Below the pieces are notes generated by a model, which was not told where the DNA came from, ran no database searches, and saw only the letters and a program-made list of their open reading frames with translations. A stretch of 64,000 nucleotides of DNA, from positions 31,998,797 through 32,062,796 of the forward strand of contig NW_022145597.1 of assembly GCF_000002235.5 (NCBI RefSeq), written 5' to 3'. The DNA is from Strongylocentrotus purpuratus. Taxonomy: Eukaryota > Echinodermata > Echinoidea > Camarodonta > Strongylocentrotidae. Shown piece after piece: positions 1-10,170 of the stretch (positions are counted from its first letter, which is position 1; each line of letters begins with the position of its first letter). A program made the translations under genes and the position numbers.

Positions 1-267
1 ACAATTCCAGCGAGCAATCGAATCGTGTAAATTTTGAATCGTGTAATCGTGTTGCGGAGATTTTCGGCGGGCAGATTACACGATTACACGATTCGACCTA
101 AATTGAGGAATCGTGTAATTTTACACGATTACACGTTTACACGATTCAAATTTCGCTTCATTGGCAAAAAACGAATCGTGTAAAAATAAATGGTTACACG
201 ATTCCCGCGAGCAGTCGAATCGTGTAAATTTTGAATCGTGTAAATTGTGTTGCGGAGATTTTCGGCG
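1..267. repeat. AATCGTGTAA motif cluster in both orientations
   Basis: About a dozen copies of the 10-mer AATCGTGTAA or its reverse complement TTACACGATT lie within 260 bases, some directly abutting. A block of about 60 bases beginning GCGAGCA(A/G)TCGAATCG and ending GGAGATTTTCGGCG occurs at about 8-69 and again at about 206-267, so the cluster is partly a direct duplication with inverted copies between. It lies in the intron before the CUL4 terminal exon. I cannot assign it to a named repeat family. Confidence 0.8.
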
Positions 268-572
268 TGTACTGTAAGAACTGATGGAGACTGCCTGATT
301 CTAAGTGGTAAATCATTCCAACATGGATGAATTTGTCATATTTGAAACCAATCTCTTTATATGGAAACCCAACCATAATAACAGGTTGCTCTAAAGAAAG
401 TCAGAAAATTAGAGGAGCAGATTTGTTTCAGTGTGACTGATATTGGACAAATAATATGTACATCGTTAATGTTTGAAAGACGTAATCAATAGACATAAAT
501 GCACCTTAGATTTGTGGGAGAATCATGCCACGTTGCTGACGCTATTCTTTTTTATTCTTTCCTATCTTTCAG
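268..572 (+). other. 3' part of CUL4 last intron with splice acceptor
   Basis: No coding sequence is visible here. The stretch ends in a pyrimidine-rich tract (about 544-570) followed by AG at 571-572, directly before the CUL4 terminal exon, and so is a good splice acceptor. The preceding CUL4 exon, which carries the NEDD8-accepting lysine, is not between 1 and 570 and must lie upstream of the window. Confidence 0.75.
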
Positions 573-668
573 CCGTCTGATCTAAAGAAGAGAATAGAGA
601 GTCTCATCGATCGGGATTACATGGAGCGTGACAAGGACAACCCCAACCAATATCACTACGTTGCATAA
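573..668 (+). CDS. CUL4: Cullin-4, C-terminal coding exon (partial gene)
   Basis: This exon encodes the last 31 residues of cullin-4, starting [20 protein letters not shown] and ending NPNQYHYVA before TAA at 666-668. The sequence shows the winged-helix B end of the cullin C-terminal domain. The run [17 protein letters not shown] with the YHYVA terminus is diagnostic of CUL4A/CUL4B rather than CUL1, 2, 3 or 5. Known role: CUL4 is the scaffold of CRL4 ubiquitin ligases. It holds DDB1 and substrate receptors at its N-terminus and RBX1 at its C-terminus, acts mainly in the nucleus, and is activated by neddylation close to this segment. The exon begins in phase 0 directly after the acceptor AG at 571-572. 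All earlier exons lie outside the window. There is no break or oddity in this exon. Whether it is the A or B paralogue cannot be said, since many invertebrates have a single CUL4. Confidence 0.95.
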   Translation, partial: PSDLKKRIESLIDRDYMERDKDNPNQYHYVA

Positions 669-1301
669 ACCCTGCAAGACTTGTACAGAGACTAACCAAT
701 GTATCCCCTCCTAAGGGGAATGTTAGATAGTGGAAAGAGAGAAAGAAAAACAAGCGTGCTGGATGGAGAACAATTTGTGAAATGTTGATTGTAATTGAAT
801 TCTTGACTTACAAGGTGAATTTCGTCCTGCCTGGCTCCTCTCATGGATACCTGCGCTCAAAGCAAGCAGAAAGGATTGCGAGATCTTGTCGGATATTCAA
901 CAGAAACGCGAGCGATTATTTTATTTCTTCTACTTTCACTGACGATGAATATTTTGATGTTATATTTTCATCTGATTGCACAGTCACTCATCGTTTGAAA
1001 GGGACTATTTACTTGCAGATATTTAATAGAGGGAAGGGAAGGCATTGTACTATTGATAATTATATTTTTTACCAAAATGACAGAATGATTGCGATAAATA
1101 TACCCCCCACTTCAATGGTCTTTATGGCATATATAACGTAAGTCTTGTTCAGATATGCATCGTTACACCGCAGCATTTTTTCCCTCATTTTTCTGATGTC
1201 ATAAAGTGTAATACACTTCACATTACTGTATCTTGCAACGCAGAGCTAAGTCAACATGTGTTTTACTCAGTTGCCATTTATTTACTCATTGCGGAGGTTT
1301 A
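669..1301 (+). other. Probable CUL4 3' UTR and downstream spacer
   Basis: The sequence after the CUL4 stop codon is AT-rich and has no convincing gene. The 119-codon frame at 782-1141 has no recognisable family and is probably chance. I could not place the polyadenylation site. An ATTAAA at about 2453 is one candidate, but nothing confirms it. Confidence 0.4.
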
Positions 1302-1455
1302 CCTGGGACCTGTTTCACAAAACTTGTCATTAGTGACAAATGACAGTTTTTGTTATAAGCAACTGAAATCCTTGCTACTGATTGGTTATCAGCAGATTTG
1401 TCACTGATATTTGTCATTTGACATTGAAAAAAGGCTTTGTGAAACAGGTCCCTGG
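1302..1455. mobile_element. Foldback MITE with GGGACCTGTTTCACAAA ends
   Basis: The left end reads GGGACCTGTTTCACAAA, and the right end is its exact reverse complement TTTGTGAAACAGGTCCC. Inner parts also pair loosely (TGTCATT and GACAAATGACA motifs in both arms). Total length is about 154 bases with no coding capacity, typical of a miniature inverted-repeat transposable element. An outer 11-base inverted pair, GTTCAGATATG near 1147 and CATATCTGAAC near 1458, may be an older layer. No target duplication is clear. Confidence 0.7.
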
Positions 1456-3390
1456 TCATATCTGAACAGGCCTTAAGAGGTACTTTTTAACATTTTTTGT
1501 TTGTTTTTTGTGTCGATACATAGAGCGAGAATCTAATGTGGAATATTGCAAAGTTGAAGCAACGGGATCCTTGGTTACTAAGTCACATTTTAAAAGAAAC
1601 TCTCCTTCATTTGTTTTCTCATTTGGGAATGCAAATCAGAAACCTCCCATGAATCTTGTCGTTCTCTACAAAGTTAATTTGAGAAAATGCCTGTCTTAAT
1701 ATCAGCCCACTACACTTTTGTCAGATTTTGCATCATATCGTTTTAAATGTTACAAAGGTAAGATTGTTTGGTAAGAATTGATTCTCTTTGTTTTTCATGA
1801 ATGTGGTGAAGCATAGATTTATGCCCCAAAGAGTCTGCAATGGAGTAAACTTGTGATGTCCACTTTTAAGAGTGGACTGAGAAATCGAGAACCTTTAAAC
1901 CACCTAGAAAAAATAACCCAGCAAAAAAGAAAAGGGGAGAAGAAAACCAAGACGTCAGGGTGTTGGTCGCTTGACATACCAGTATCTGAGACATCACAGA
2001 TGAGATGAGAAATTACATTAATGCCTTTGTAGCGCCAGCTAAAGACCTGCCAACCAGTACGATTTTTAGAAAGCAAATACGACAGTAAGATTTTCAAAAA
2101 CAAAACAAAACAAAAAGGCAAAATGCCCATTCTCTCTTGTAAAGTATCCTACAAGCATCTCACATTAGCAATTTGGAGATGTTCATTGGTTCATCGAAAT
2201 CATGCATATTCAACTAATGTTCCATTAAAAAAATTCTTCCTATATGTAGGAATTGTAAGAGACATTGATCCGCGTAACACTCTGTGTTTATTTAAAATAC
2301 AACTTATGGGATTTAAGAATGCAGTTTTTGAACTCCAGAGGTTGGCAGGTCTGCAGCTTTTTTCTCCCCCCTCCCACATTATTAATTTTGTATACCTATA
2401 CATATATATATATATATATATATATGTACATGTATAAGTTTTCCACAACGCTCTATTAAACGGTTTATAAGTTGTATGTGAACAAGGCTTAAGTGTCTTT
2501 GTTGGGTGCTTTTACAAGTGTAGTGAGTCTTGATTCTGTATCTCACATGAGGTGAGTTTACACTATCTATACAACATGTGCATGTAAAAGCAAGTGAATT
2601 CTGTGCGTAATTTGAAAGCAAGTTAAGCTACTATATTTATTTACTCCCTGTAGCTGGTTATATCAAGACTTGCTTCATCACATCGTTATTCACCATTACA
2701 GACTGGCATCACTAGACCACTTTGACCTGGTAGGGGAGGGGGTGACGTACTGAATTAGCTGACAAGATAGCCCCCAGCCCCCCTCCAAGTTTGTGAATAA
2801 GCGAAAAAAAGAAAATCCTTCCCCTGAAAACAAAATACATCTATTTGCAAACCTGGCTCAAAACATTTAAATTTTCTGCTAACAGCACCAGATTTTCAGT
2901 TTTAGGAAGAGGTCATTCTCCCCCTCTTGGGATGCCTATTGTTTGCCTCTTGTATTACCATTATGCAAATCTTATTCTCATTTCTCTGATTTCTCTAACT
3001 AATTATCATTGGTGTTATTTTTGATCCCATCACAGTATTGGGGATAGGTACGTTTGTTGTGGTATCAAATAAGGGCAGTGAGGCATCATCTTCTGATACA
3101 GATTCAATCAGTTTGAAAGCCACCTCTTTTAATTAATTGAAATGTACTAGTCCAATTATTTCATGTTCCTTGACTATACTAACTAATTGCACGTATATAC
3201 CTAAATAATGTGAGCAACGAGAGGTCTCCCCCCTTCCAAGTTCAATATTCCAATAGGAGTAACAAGGCCATCGGGTCCTCTCGATTGCATTCAGGCTGTC
3301 CTCGCAACAAATGCACACAGCTAAAACAATGGAAACCATGGGCATTCATTCGCAGGGGATAGAGGTGTGCAGTCTATTCCACTTTTGTAT
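1456..3390. other. Spacer, no gene recognised
   Basis: About 1.9 kb of AT-rich sequence. The short frames on both strands (for example 1819-2130 minus and 2123-2437 plus) resemble no protein family and overlap simple repeats. It contains the TA microsatellite near 2402-2425. It may include distal CUL4 3' UTR. Confidence 0.5.
2402..2425. repeat. (TA)n microsatellite
   Basis: About twelve TA dinucleotides in a row, flanked by ACATA and TGTACATGTA. Confidence 0.9.
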
Positions 3391-3426
3391 AACAACCTTT
3401 TTTTACCATAAAAAAAAAAGGTTGTT
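3391..3426. repeat. Short hairpin, AACAACC T-run / A-run GGTTGTT
   Basis: AACAACC plus a T tract is followed after a few bases by an A tract plus GGTTGTT, giving a self-complementary 36-base hairpin. It could be a terminator-like or MITE-derived foldback. Nothing else marks it. Confidence 0.6.
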
Positions 3427-3961
3427 ACATTGCACGCTCATGCACATATAAGGAAATGTTGAGGTTCATGTGATTCTTTTTCAACCAAAAGGATACTCGC
3501 TTACAAATACCCTAGTATATATTGCATTATACCAACGCCAGTAGTATATATTTTTGATATATTGATTGCTATGAGAGGCATTGCTGTTTCTATAGGCGCG
3601 CCTCAGCGTTTTAGCAGGATGTAATGTCCCCGAGATCCAGTATAGAAACAGCTATGCTTCAAATATTAAAGCAGTCCATATATCTTTTAAATACCGAATT
3701 CAAAAACAAATCTACAAAGAATTCTTACGTTATCCTTTTCTTGAGTAAAGACTGGTTAAAACATCACAGCAAATCTAAGACACTGTATGTAAATCTTCGC
3801 TGGAAAGTTGCCTGAATTTATCGATCATTCAGGAATTGCAGCCAAAAGCACTGTATTCGGTATTCGGGCTCTCACAAAGAAACTTTTTACACATATTTCA
3901 GCAAAATTTATTTATGCGGCCAGTTACCAGGGACAACGGGAAAATTAATATATACTTGATT
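3427..3961. other. Spacer with a 12-base inverted repeat
   Basis: No gene is seen. GCTGTTTCTATA at 3583-3594 and TATAGAAACAGC at 3641-3652 form an exact 12-base inverted pair around a CpG-containing loop (GGCGCGCC). This may be a small transposon remnant. Confidence 0.45.
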
Positions 3962-4279
3962 TATACCCAAAGATGTGCTTGTGTGTAATTCCCTTTCCCA
4001 TAATTTCATAATTGATCTCTCAAAGTTTTTTCCTTTTCCTAGTGTGATAAATGAGAAAACTAATATCATTTGGCTAACGTTTGTATTAAATATAAGAATT
4101 TGATGAACATTCAAGAATTAAAATATAGATATGTGACGAATTATTTCATCTGTTATTTATCCTTGGTTGTTTGAATATGTTTGCAGAAATTACTGTAACA
4201 GCTTGGGGAGTAATAATTCCTCTCACACCACTTGCAATCTTGAGTTCATTTTGGTAAATGGATGAGAAGTCCTTTGATA

Positions 4280-4912
4280 CAAGAAGGAGGAAGAGGAAAA
4301 TGAGAAAGAACGTGAGAAGAAGAAAAAGAAGAAGGAGGGAGAAGGAGAATAAGAAGGGAGAATAACGAGGGGAAGACAGAAAGCAAAGAGGAGAAGGAGG
4401 AGAAGAAGAAACAGAATTTAGAGGAAGACAATAAGAAGAGAAGAAGAAGAAGATGAGGAGGAGAGGAAGACAGAATAAGAAGAGAAGAGAAGAACAGAAT
4501 AAGAAGAGAAAAGAAGAAGAAGATGGAGGAGGAGGAGAGAAAGACAGAATAAGAAGAGAAGAGAAGAAGAAGAAGATGAGGAGGAGGAGAGGAAGACAGA
4601 ATAAGAAGAGAAGAGAAGAAGAAGAAGATGAGGAGGAGGAGGAGAGGAAGACAGAATAAGAAGAGAAGAGAAGAAGAAGAAGATGAGGAGGAGGAGGAGA
4701 GGAAGACAGAATAAGAAGAGAAGAGAAGAAGAAGAAGAAGATGAGGAGGAGGAGAGGAAGACAGAATAAGAAGAGAAGAGAAGAAGAAGAAGATGAGGAG
4801 GAGGAGGAGGAGGAGAGGAAGACAGAATAAGAAGAGGAGAAGATGAGGAGGAGGAGAGAAAGACAGAATAAGAAGAGAAGAAGATGAGGAGGAGGAGAGG
4901 AAGACAGAATGG
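4280..4912. repeat. Purine minisatellite (GAA/GAG), array 1
   Basis: An irregular tandem array of units about 50 bases long built from AAGAAGAAGATGAGGAGG and GAAGACAGAATAAGAAGAG. One strand is almost pure purine, which removes stop codons from several frames and generates false Glu/Arg/Lys- or Ser/Leu-rich reading frames. Confidence 0.9.
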
Positions 4913-5059
4913 GATTAGGAACTGACTTCGGATATGCTCAGAGGGGTTCCAAATATATAGGCAGAGCCCATAGTTTTCTAAAAGGGCCCTCAAAGTGAGG
5001 GGGGATGCCCCTGGCATAAATCATGCTCCGATGGGGCTCCATACATAAGGGCAGTGCCC

Positions 5060-5220
5060 CTAGGTTTTATTCATGCTCTGAGGGACTCCTAAACATAGCT
5101 TATTCCACAGTTTTGGACCCATGGCTGAGAAAGCCCGTTCACCCCAAGCATGTTTTATTCTGGGTGTATTAAGTAAATAGTGTGTCTGATGAGGAGCGAA
5201 GACTTCGTGTGGGGTTGTAT
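5060..5220 (-). pseudogene. Truncated LINE reverse-transcriptase C-terminus, copy 1
   Basis: On the minus strand this encodes LLNTPRIKHAWGERAF and KLWNKLCLGVPQSMNKT, identical to the end of the larger reverse-transcriptase frame at 6668-7510, with the same stop codon. It is cut off at 5220, where the second segmental copy begins, so only about 40 residues remain. It has no catalytic region and is a dead fragment. Confidence 0.85.
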
Positions 5221-6533
5221 TATACCCAAAGATGTGCTTGTGTGTAATTCCCTTTCCCATAATTTCATAATTGATCTCTCAAAGTTTTTTCCTTTTCCTA
5301 GTGTGATAAATGAGAAAACTAATATCATTTGGCTAACGTTTGTATTAAATATAAGAATTTGATGAACATTCAAGAATTAAAATATAGATATGTGACGAAT
5401 TATTTCATCTGTTATTTATCCTTGGTTGTTTGAATATGTTTGCAGAAATTACTGTAACAGCTTGGGGAGTAATAATTCCTCTCACACCACTTGCAATCTT
5501 GAGTTCATTTTGGTAAATGGATGAGAAGTCCTTTGATACAAGAAGGAGGAAGAGGAAAATGAGAAAGAACGTGAGAAGAAGAAAAAGAAGAAGGAGGGAG
5601 AAGGAGAATAAGAAGGGAGAATAACGAGGGGAAGACAGAAAGCAAAGAGGAGAAGGAGGAGAAGAAGAAACAGAATTTAAAGGAAGACAATAAGAAGAGA
5701 AGAAGAAGAAGATGAGGAGGAGGAGAGGAAGACAGAATAAGAAGAGAAGAGAAGAAGATGAGGAGGAGGAGGAGAGAAAGACAGAATAAGAAGAGAAGAG
5801 AAGAAGAAGAAGAAGATGGAGGAGGAGGAGAGAAAGACAGAATAAGAAGAGAAGAGAAGAAGAAGAAGATGAGGAGGAGGAGAGGAAGACAGAATAAGAA
5901 GAGAAGAGAAGAAGAAGAAGATGAGGAGGAGGAGGAGGAGAGGAAGACAGAATAAGAAGAGAAGAGAAGAAGAAGAAGATGAGGAGGAGGAGGAGAGGAA
6001 GACAGAATAAGAAGAGAAGAAGATGAGGAGGAGGAGGAGAGAAAGACAGAATAAGAAGAGGAGAAGATGAGGAGGAGGAGAGAAAGACAGAATAAGAAGA
6101 GGAGAAGATGAGGAGGAGGAGGAGAGAAAGACAGAATAAGAAGAGGAGAAGATGAGGAGGAGGAGAGAAAGACAGAATAAGAAGAGAAGAAGATGAGGAG
6201 GAGGAGAGGAAGACAGAATGGGATTAGGAACTGATAAATCCTTATCGTCTTTGTCGGCTACCGCTCGCGTGCCTGAGTAAAATCAAACCGGACTTACGTC
6301 TACTAATCCTTTGTTTAATATGAGCCGTGTAACGTACACCGCTTAATTACTATCCGCATATTTAATGAGAGTACAAGAGGAGATAATCTTCTTTCATCAC
6401 AATTCAATAGTAATCCATGTTTTTATGTAATCTTAACTCCGGCTTAATCCTTGTGTCGTGAGTCTGTAAAGAAATAGCCTTTTGAAAACCGTGTGCACCA
6501 TTTGTAAGAAAATTATCTAATGTGGCAATATAG
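5221..6533. repeat. Segmental tandem copy 2 (unique block, minisatellite, linker)
   Basis: A second copy of the block at 3962, with the same ordinary sequence and then a longer purine minisatellite. It continues past GGGATTAGGAACTGA into a linker of about 300 bases (6234-6533) that is also found at about 7708-7992. The head-to-tail order with the LINE tail suggests tandem duplication around a LINE 3' end. Confidence 0.85.
5540..6218. repeat. Purine minisatellite (GAA/GAG), array 2
   Basis: The same repeat family as 4280-4912, in the same orientation, with several extra units. The last units use a shorter GAAGAGGAGAAGATGAGGAG form repeated four or more times, so this copy has expanded independently. 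Confidence 0.9.
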
Positions 6534-6667
6534 CTTCGGATATGCTCAGAGGGGTTCCAAATATATAGGCAGAGCCCACAGTTTTCTAAAAGGGCCCTCA
6601 AAGTGAGGGGGGATGCCCCTGGCATAAATCATGCTCCGATGGGGCTCCATACATAAGGGCAGTGCCC
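6534..6667 (-). mobile_element. LINE 3' tail (diverged ~55-base units)
   Basis: This lies directly downstream, in the minus-strand sense, of the reverse-transcriptase stop codon. It consists of imperfect units around TGCTCNGAGGGGNTCC plus GCCCCTAG-like blocks. The same tail occurs at 4926-5059 and 7993-8280. Its position right after the stop codon in two copies suggests it is the element's 3' UTR. Confidence 0.7.
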
Positions 6668-7510
6668 CTAGGTTTTATTCATGCTCTGAGGGACTCCTAA
6701 ACATAGCTTATTCCACAGTTTTGGACCCATGGCTGAGAAAGCCCGTTCACCCCAAGCATGTTTTATTCTGGGTGTATTAAGTAATAGTGTGTCTGATGAG
6801 GAGCGAAGACTTCGTGTGGGGTTGTATTTTGAAACAGAGTTGCTCAGGTATGCAGGGGAAGAAAGAGAGTAAACTGAATGATGTACAAGTAACATAATTT
6901 TAAAAATAATCCTTTTTTCAACTGGCAACCAATGGAGAGAACGGAGAATTGGTGATATGGAATCAGATTTCTTAGTGAATGTTAATAGGCGGGCTGCAGA
7001 ATTTTGAAGTCGTTGCAGTTTTGTGACATCTTTTTTTGGAAGGTTACAGAACAATGAATTTGCAAAATCTAAACGAGAAGAAATTAAAGCATGAATTAAG
7101 ATCTCAGCCGCAGGTTTAGATAAACACTTTCTTATGAAACTTAGATTACGTAATTGGTACCTTACACTCTGTTGAACATGTGTTATGTGACTACGAAAGG
7201 ACATTTCCTGATCAAATATTACACCCAAATTACGAGTTGTTTTTGATGGAGTGATACACGTTTTTCCAATATGGAGATGACACGATTGATAGTCAACCTT
7301 CCCTAACATCTGCTTGGAACCTAATAATAAAAACACAGATTTATCATCATTCAGCTTAAGGCCATTAGATACTAACCAGGATTTCAGTTCTTCTAGACAT
7401 TTTTCAAGTTTTGAAACGGCTGAGGACAGTGAAGACATTGTAGGTTTAAAAGAAAGATAAATTTGGATGTCATCTGCGTAGCAATGGTAACCATCGTTGT
7501 GTTCATCCAT
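6668..7510 (-). CDS. Non-LTR retrotransposon reverse transcriptase, 5'-truncated
   Basis: This 280-residue frame is the C-terminal half of a LINE reverse transcriptase, the enzyme that copies element RNA at a nicked chromosomal site. Visible signs are the palm motif HCYADDIQIY with the catalytic YADD at residues 11-14, the following SWLVSNGLKLNDDKS block, and RNLGVIFDQEMSFRSHI. The thumb region then reads LISSRLDFANSLFCNLP, LQRLQNSAARLL and LHWLPVEKRIIFKI, and the end is AWGERAFSAMGPKLWNKL. This arrangement is typical of the Jockey/CR1/L2-like group, but the exact clade is uncertain. The endonuclease and the fingers are missing. Upstream of residue 1 the frame runs into an ATG/ATC microsatellite. 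The first Met is therefore not a real start, and the copy is 5'-truncated and inactive. The reading frame itself is intact, so the insertion is fairly young. Confidence 0.9.
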   Translation of the reverse strand: MDEHNDGYHCYADDIQIYLSFKPTMSSLSSAVSKLEKCLEELKSWLVSNGLKLNDDKSVFLLLGSKQMLGKVDYQSCHLHIGKTCITPSKTTRNLGVIFDQEMSFRSHITHVQQSVRYQLRNLSFIRKCLSKPAAEILIHALISSRLDFANSLFCNLPKKDVTKLQRLQNSAARLLTFTKKSDSISPILRSLHWLPVEKRIIFKIMLLVHHSVYSLSSPAYLSNSVSKYNPTRSLRSSSDTLLLNTPRIKHAWGERAFSAMGPKLWNKLCLGVPQSMNKT

Positions 7511-7636
7511 ATCAACATCATCGTCATCATCATCATATCATTATCATCAGCATCAACTTCATCATCAATCACTATCATCGCTCAACCGATTATCATCATC
7601 GTTGTGTTCATCCATATCAACATCAGCGTTATCATC
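7508..7636. repeat. CAT/ATC trinucleotide-rich tract
   Basis: A degenerate ATCATC/ATCAAC/TCGTCATC tract that includes two copies of GTGTTCATCCATATCAACAT about 100 bases apart. It forms the truncated 5' boundary of the LINE fragment. Confidence 0.8.
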
Positions 7637-7691
7637 ATGATGCGCTTTATATATGTTTCCATTGAAAAAAATGTGTACACACTTGCTAAGT

Positions 7692-8300
7692 GGGATTAGG
7701 AACTGATTAATCCTTATCGTCTTTGTCGGCTATCGCTCGCGTGCCTGAGTCAAATCAAACCGGACTTACGTCTACTAATCCTTTGTTTAATATGAGCCGT
7801 GTAACGTACACCGCTTAATTACTATCAGCATATTTAATGAGAGTAAAAGGGGAGATAATCTTCTTTCATCACAATTCAATAGTAATCCATGTTTTTATGT
7901 AATCTTAACTCCGGCTTAATCCTTGTGTCGTGAGTCTGTAAAGAAATAGCCTTTTGAAAACCATGTGCAACATTTGTAATGTGGCAATATAGCTTCGGAT
8001 ATGCTCAGAGGGGTTCCAAATATATAGGCAGAGCCCCCAGTTTTCTAAAAGGGCCCTCAAAGTGAGGGGGATGCCCCTGGCATAAATCATGCTCCGAGGG
8101 GGCTCCATAATAAGGGCAGTGCCCCTAGGTTTTATTCATGCTCTGAGGGACTCCTAAACATAGCGATGGAGCCCCCATTATTCAGAAGGGGTCCCAAAAG
8201 ATATGACCGATGCCATCTAGCTTTGATCGTGCTCTGAGGGGTTCCAATTATATATGTGTTGCCCCTAGGCTTTGTTCATGCTCTCCAAAGATGGACATAG
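7692..8300 (-). mobile_element. Third copy of the LINE-associated linker and tail
   Basis: From GGGATTAGGAACTGATTAATCC this repeats the linker of copy 2 (compare 6217-6533). From 7993 it repeats the tail (CTTCGGATATGCTCAGAGG). The tail then continues in further diverged ~55-base units (GGGACTCC, GGGGTCCC, GGGGTTCC blocks) to about 8300. No reverse-transcriptase sequence remains in this copy. Confidence 0.8.
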
Positions 8301-8896
8301 TATGTGATGGAAAGACGAAATACATGTATATAATTGCCCTTCTATCAAATGATTGACAGTGAACATTTTACACAAAATAATAAACGATGCATTTACTTCA
8401 TTGAAGCTCGATAAACATGTTAAATCACAATTTTAATGAAACGTAGATATTATTATGCCATATTTGGTAATAATCGGGAAAGTGGGTAATGTGCCTATAT
8501 CTTTCTATTTAGTTAATCAGTTGAAGTTCCAGATATAGGCTTGCACATGTTGCAATTAGCTAATTTTATGTTCTCGTATTTGCGCAATTTGCGCCTGGCT
8601 TCAAGTTTCAAATGATTGTTTTCAAGAAAATTGTTTTGTTGCATCTGTACTCCACCTGGCGATCCACTCATATTCTGATACCAACATTTAATTACGTTCT
8701 TTATCAAATCATAATTACCAAAGCTGTGGAATTGTCTTCAGTTTAGAGAAAAAGGCCATTCTTTATCAAGCTTAGAAAAGAATTGCAATTACTGATATAA
8801 TTCATAAAATCTCTAAACGTTTGAGAGGTTCTTTTGCCCTTTCGTTTTGTTGTGTTATTGTTTTATTTAAAATTTGTTTTGTTCCAGTGTAAATGT
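8301..8896. other. Spacer, no gene recognised
   Basis: About 600 bases of AT-rich sequence with only short chance frames. It ends at the left target duplication of the hAT composite. Confidence 0.6.
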
Positions 8897-8904
8897 GTTA
8901 GATT

Positions 8905-9115
8905 CAGTGGCGTACGCAGGATTTTTTCAAGGGGGGGGGGGGGGGGGGTTTAAAATCGGGCCCAAAATTTCGCAACGACTAAGGAAAATTTGAAAATCGC
9001 GCCGGTGTGACCTCGCCGTTTGTCCTACCAGTTTCGTTTGTCCGTCGGACATAATATGCGGGTTTTCTGCTCGCACGGATCGTCCGTGACTCGCACGGAC
9101 TCGCACGGTTTGCTA
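8905..9115. repeat. hAT composite, left terminal and subterminal region
   Basis: The terminal inverted repeat is followed by a G tract. A subterminal part carries the palindrome TGTCCGTCGGACA and repeated TCGCACGGA motifs. Such subterminal repeats are usually transposase binding sites in hAT elements, but that role is inferred here. Confidence 0.6.
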
Positions 9116-9723
9116 TCCGCACATTTTGTCCCCCATTGTTTTACGTGTATATTTGATAAAAGGAAGCAACTTGGCAAATCAATGTATTTAGACTCATAGC
9201 AAATCATGTGGTTGACATTTTTTTTTCTAGAAATTACATAATAATAACTCTAATTTTTTTTTAAAGCAAATGGGCCAGTCCTTTTGAAAGTAGAAGTGAA
9301 TATTTTCTTTAGAACCTTTATTTTATGAAGGCATGCTCGTGATATCGGCCCCACAACTGTTGTAATCGATTATACTTTTGTACGTGGCTTCGTACATCAA
9401 CCAACTCACTACTAGTATATACTCGTCATAGAGGCCCCGCTCCAAGTATTTGGGGGCGTTTCGAGGTTTAATGAAGGAGTTAAAATGAAGGAGTAGCAAC
9501 TGGCTGATTACTTAGACCCATGGTGTCGAGGGGCTCTTTCTTTATTTTTATTCGGTAATAAATAAGGTTAGTTTATGTGGGTGTCACTCAGGCGCGGACA
9601 TACGGGGGGCGACGGACCCGCCCCCCCCCCCCCCTCTTTGAAAAAAAAAGAAAGGAAAGGAAAAAGGAAAGAAAGAAGGGCTAAAACCACGAGTTAGAAG
9701 TGGGCCCATCAAGGCGCTCACTT
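9116..9723. other. Interior of the hAT composite, no gene
   Basis: AT-rich sequence without a recognisable frame. A second hAT-like terminus, CAGGCGCGGACATACGGGG, begins at 9589 and is followed by G, C and A tracts. I could not find its partner end or a matching 8-base duplication. Confidence 0.5.
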
Positions 9724-9849
9724 ATCCGTATCAGGGGAAAAATACACGGGGGCTCGGGGTGAATCACCCCCGAAATGCCAAAAAGAGCCCCCGAAAGTCA
9801 TAAAAGTAGCCCCCGAAATTTTTAAAGTATTTTTTTCCCTGATCCGTAT
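9724..9849. mobile_element. 110-base hAT-type MITE with target duplication ATCCGTAT
   Basis: ATCCGTAT at 9724-9731 is repeated exactly at 9842-9849. The element between (9732-9841) starts CAGGGGAAAAATAC and ends GTATTTTTTTCCCTG, an inverted pair. Its inside is built from CCCCCGAAA blocks. It has no coding capacity and is nested inside the larger composite. Confidence 0.88.
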
Positions 9850-10017
9850 ATAGGACAAGGCCCTGGGGCAGCTAGCTATACTCCGATATTTGAGTCGTTT
9901 TCCGATCAGAACTAGCCCTTACTATCATTCCAGGATTTTGTTTCAGAACCTGAGACAAAGTCACCCAATCCCTTTAAGTTTCAAAACGTAGACTTCATTG
10001 ACCTGTACATAGGCTTA

Positions 10018-10170
10018 GGAACCGGGGGTGCTTGGGGGGCACCGCCCCCACCAAAAAAAGTATATATATATATATATTGGGGGGCTCAGATATCATTGAG
10101 CCCCCCCCCCCCCCCCCAGTACTTCGGCCGGGCTCGGTTATCATGAGCCCCCCCCCCCCCTCCCCCTCCC
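10018..10170. repeat. G/C-tract foldbacks and TA microsatellite
   Basis: Three successive GC hairpins are visible. They are GGGGGGCACCGCCCCC near 10033, GGGGGGCTCA/TGAGCCCCCC near 10079-10108, and GGGCTC/GAGCCC near 10130-10150. A (TA)n stretch lies at about 10062-10076. The block sits directly before the hAT transposase remnant and may be what truncates it. Confidence 0.7.

Larger units (their letters stand above)
3962..5220. repeat. Segmental tandem copy 1 (unique block, purine minisatellite, LINE tail)
   Basis: The block starting TATACCCAAAGATGTGC at 3962 recurs almost base for base at 5221, an offset of 1259 bases. The shared block covers about 320 bases of ordinary sequence, then the purine minisatellite. 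In copy 1 the minisatellite is followed by GGGATTAGGAACTGA joined directly to the LINE tail (CTTCGGATATGC at 4926). Copies 2 and 3 have about 300 further bases at this junction, so copy 1 carries a deletion. Confidence 0.85.

Noticed and set aside
782..1141. 119-codon plus frame after the CUL4 exon
   Set aside because: It lies in the probable 3' UTR and resembles no protein family.
4418..5017. 199-residue Ser/Leu/Pro frame and its antisense Glu/Arg frames
   Set aside because: Produced by the purine minisatellite. It ends inside LINE tail sequence.
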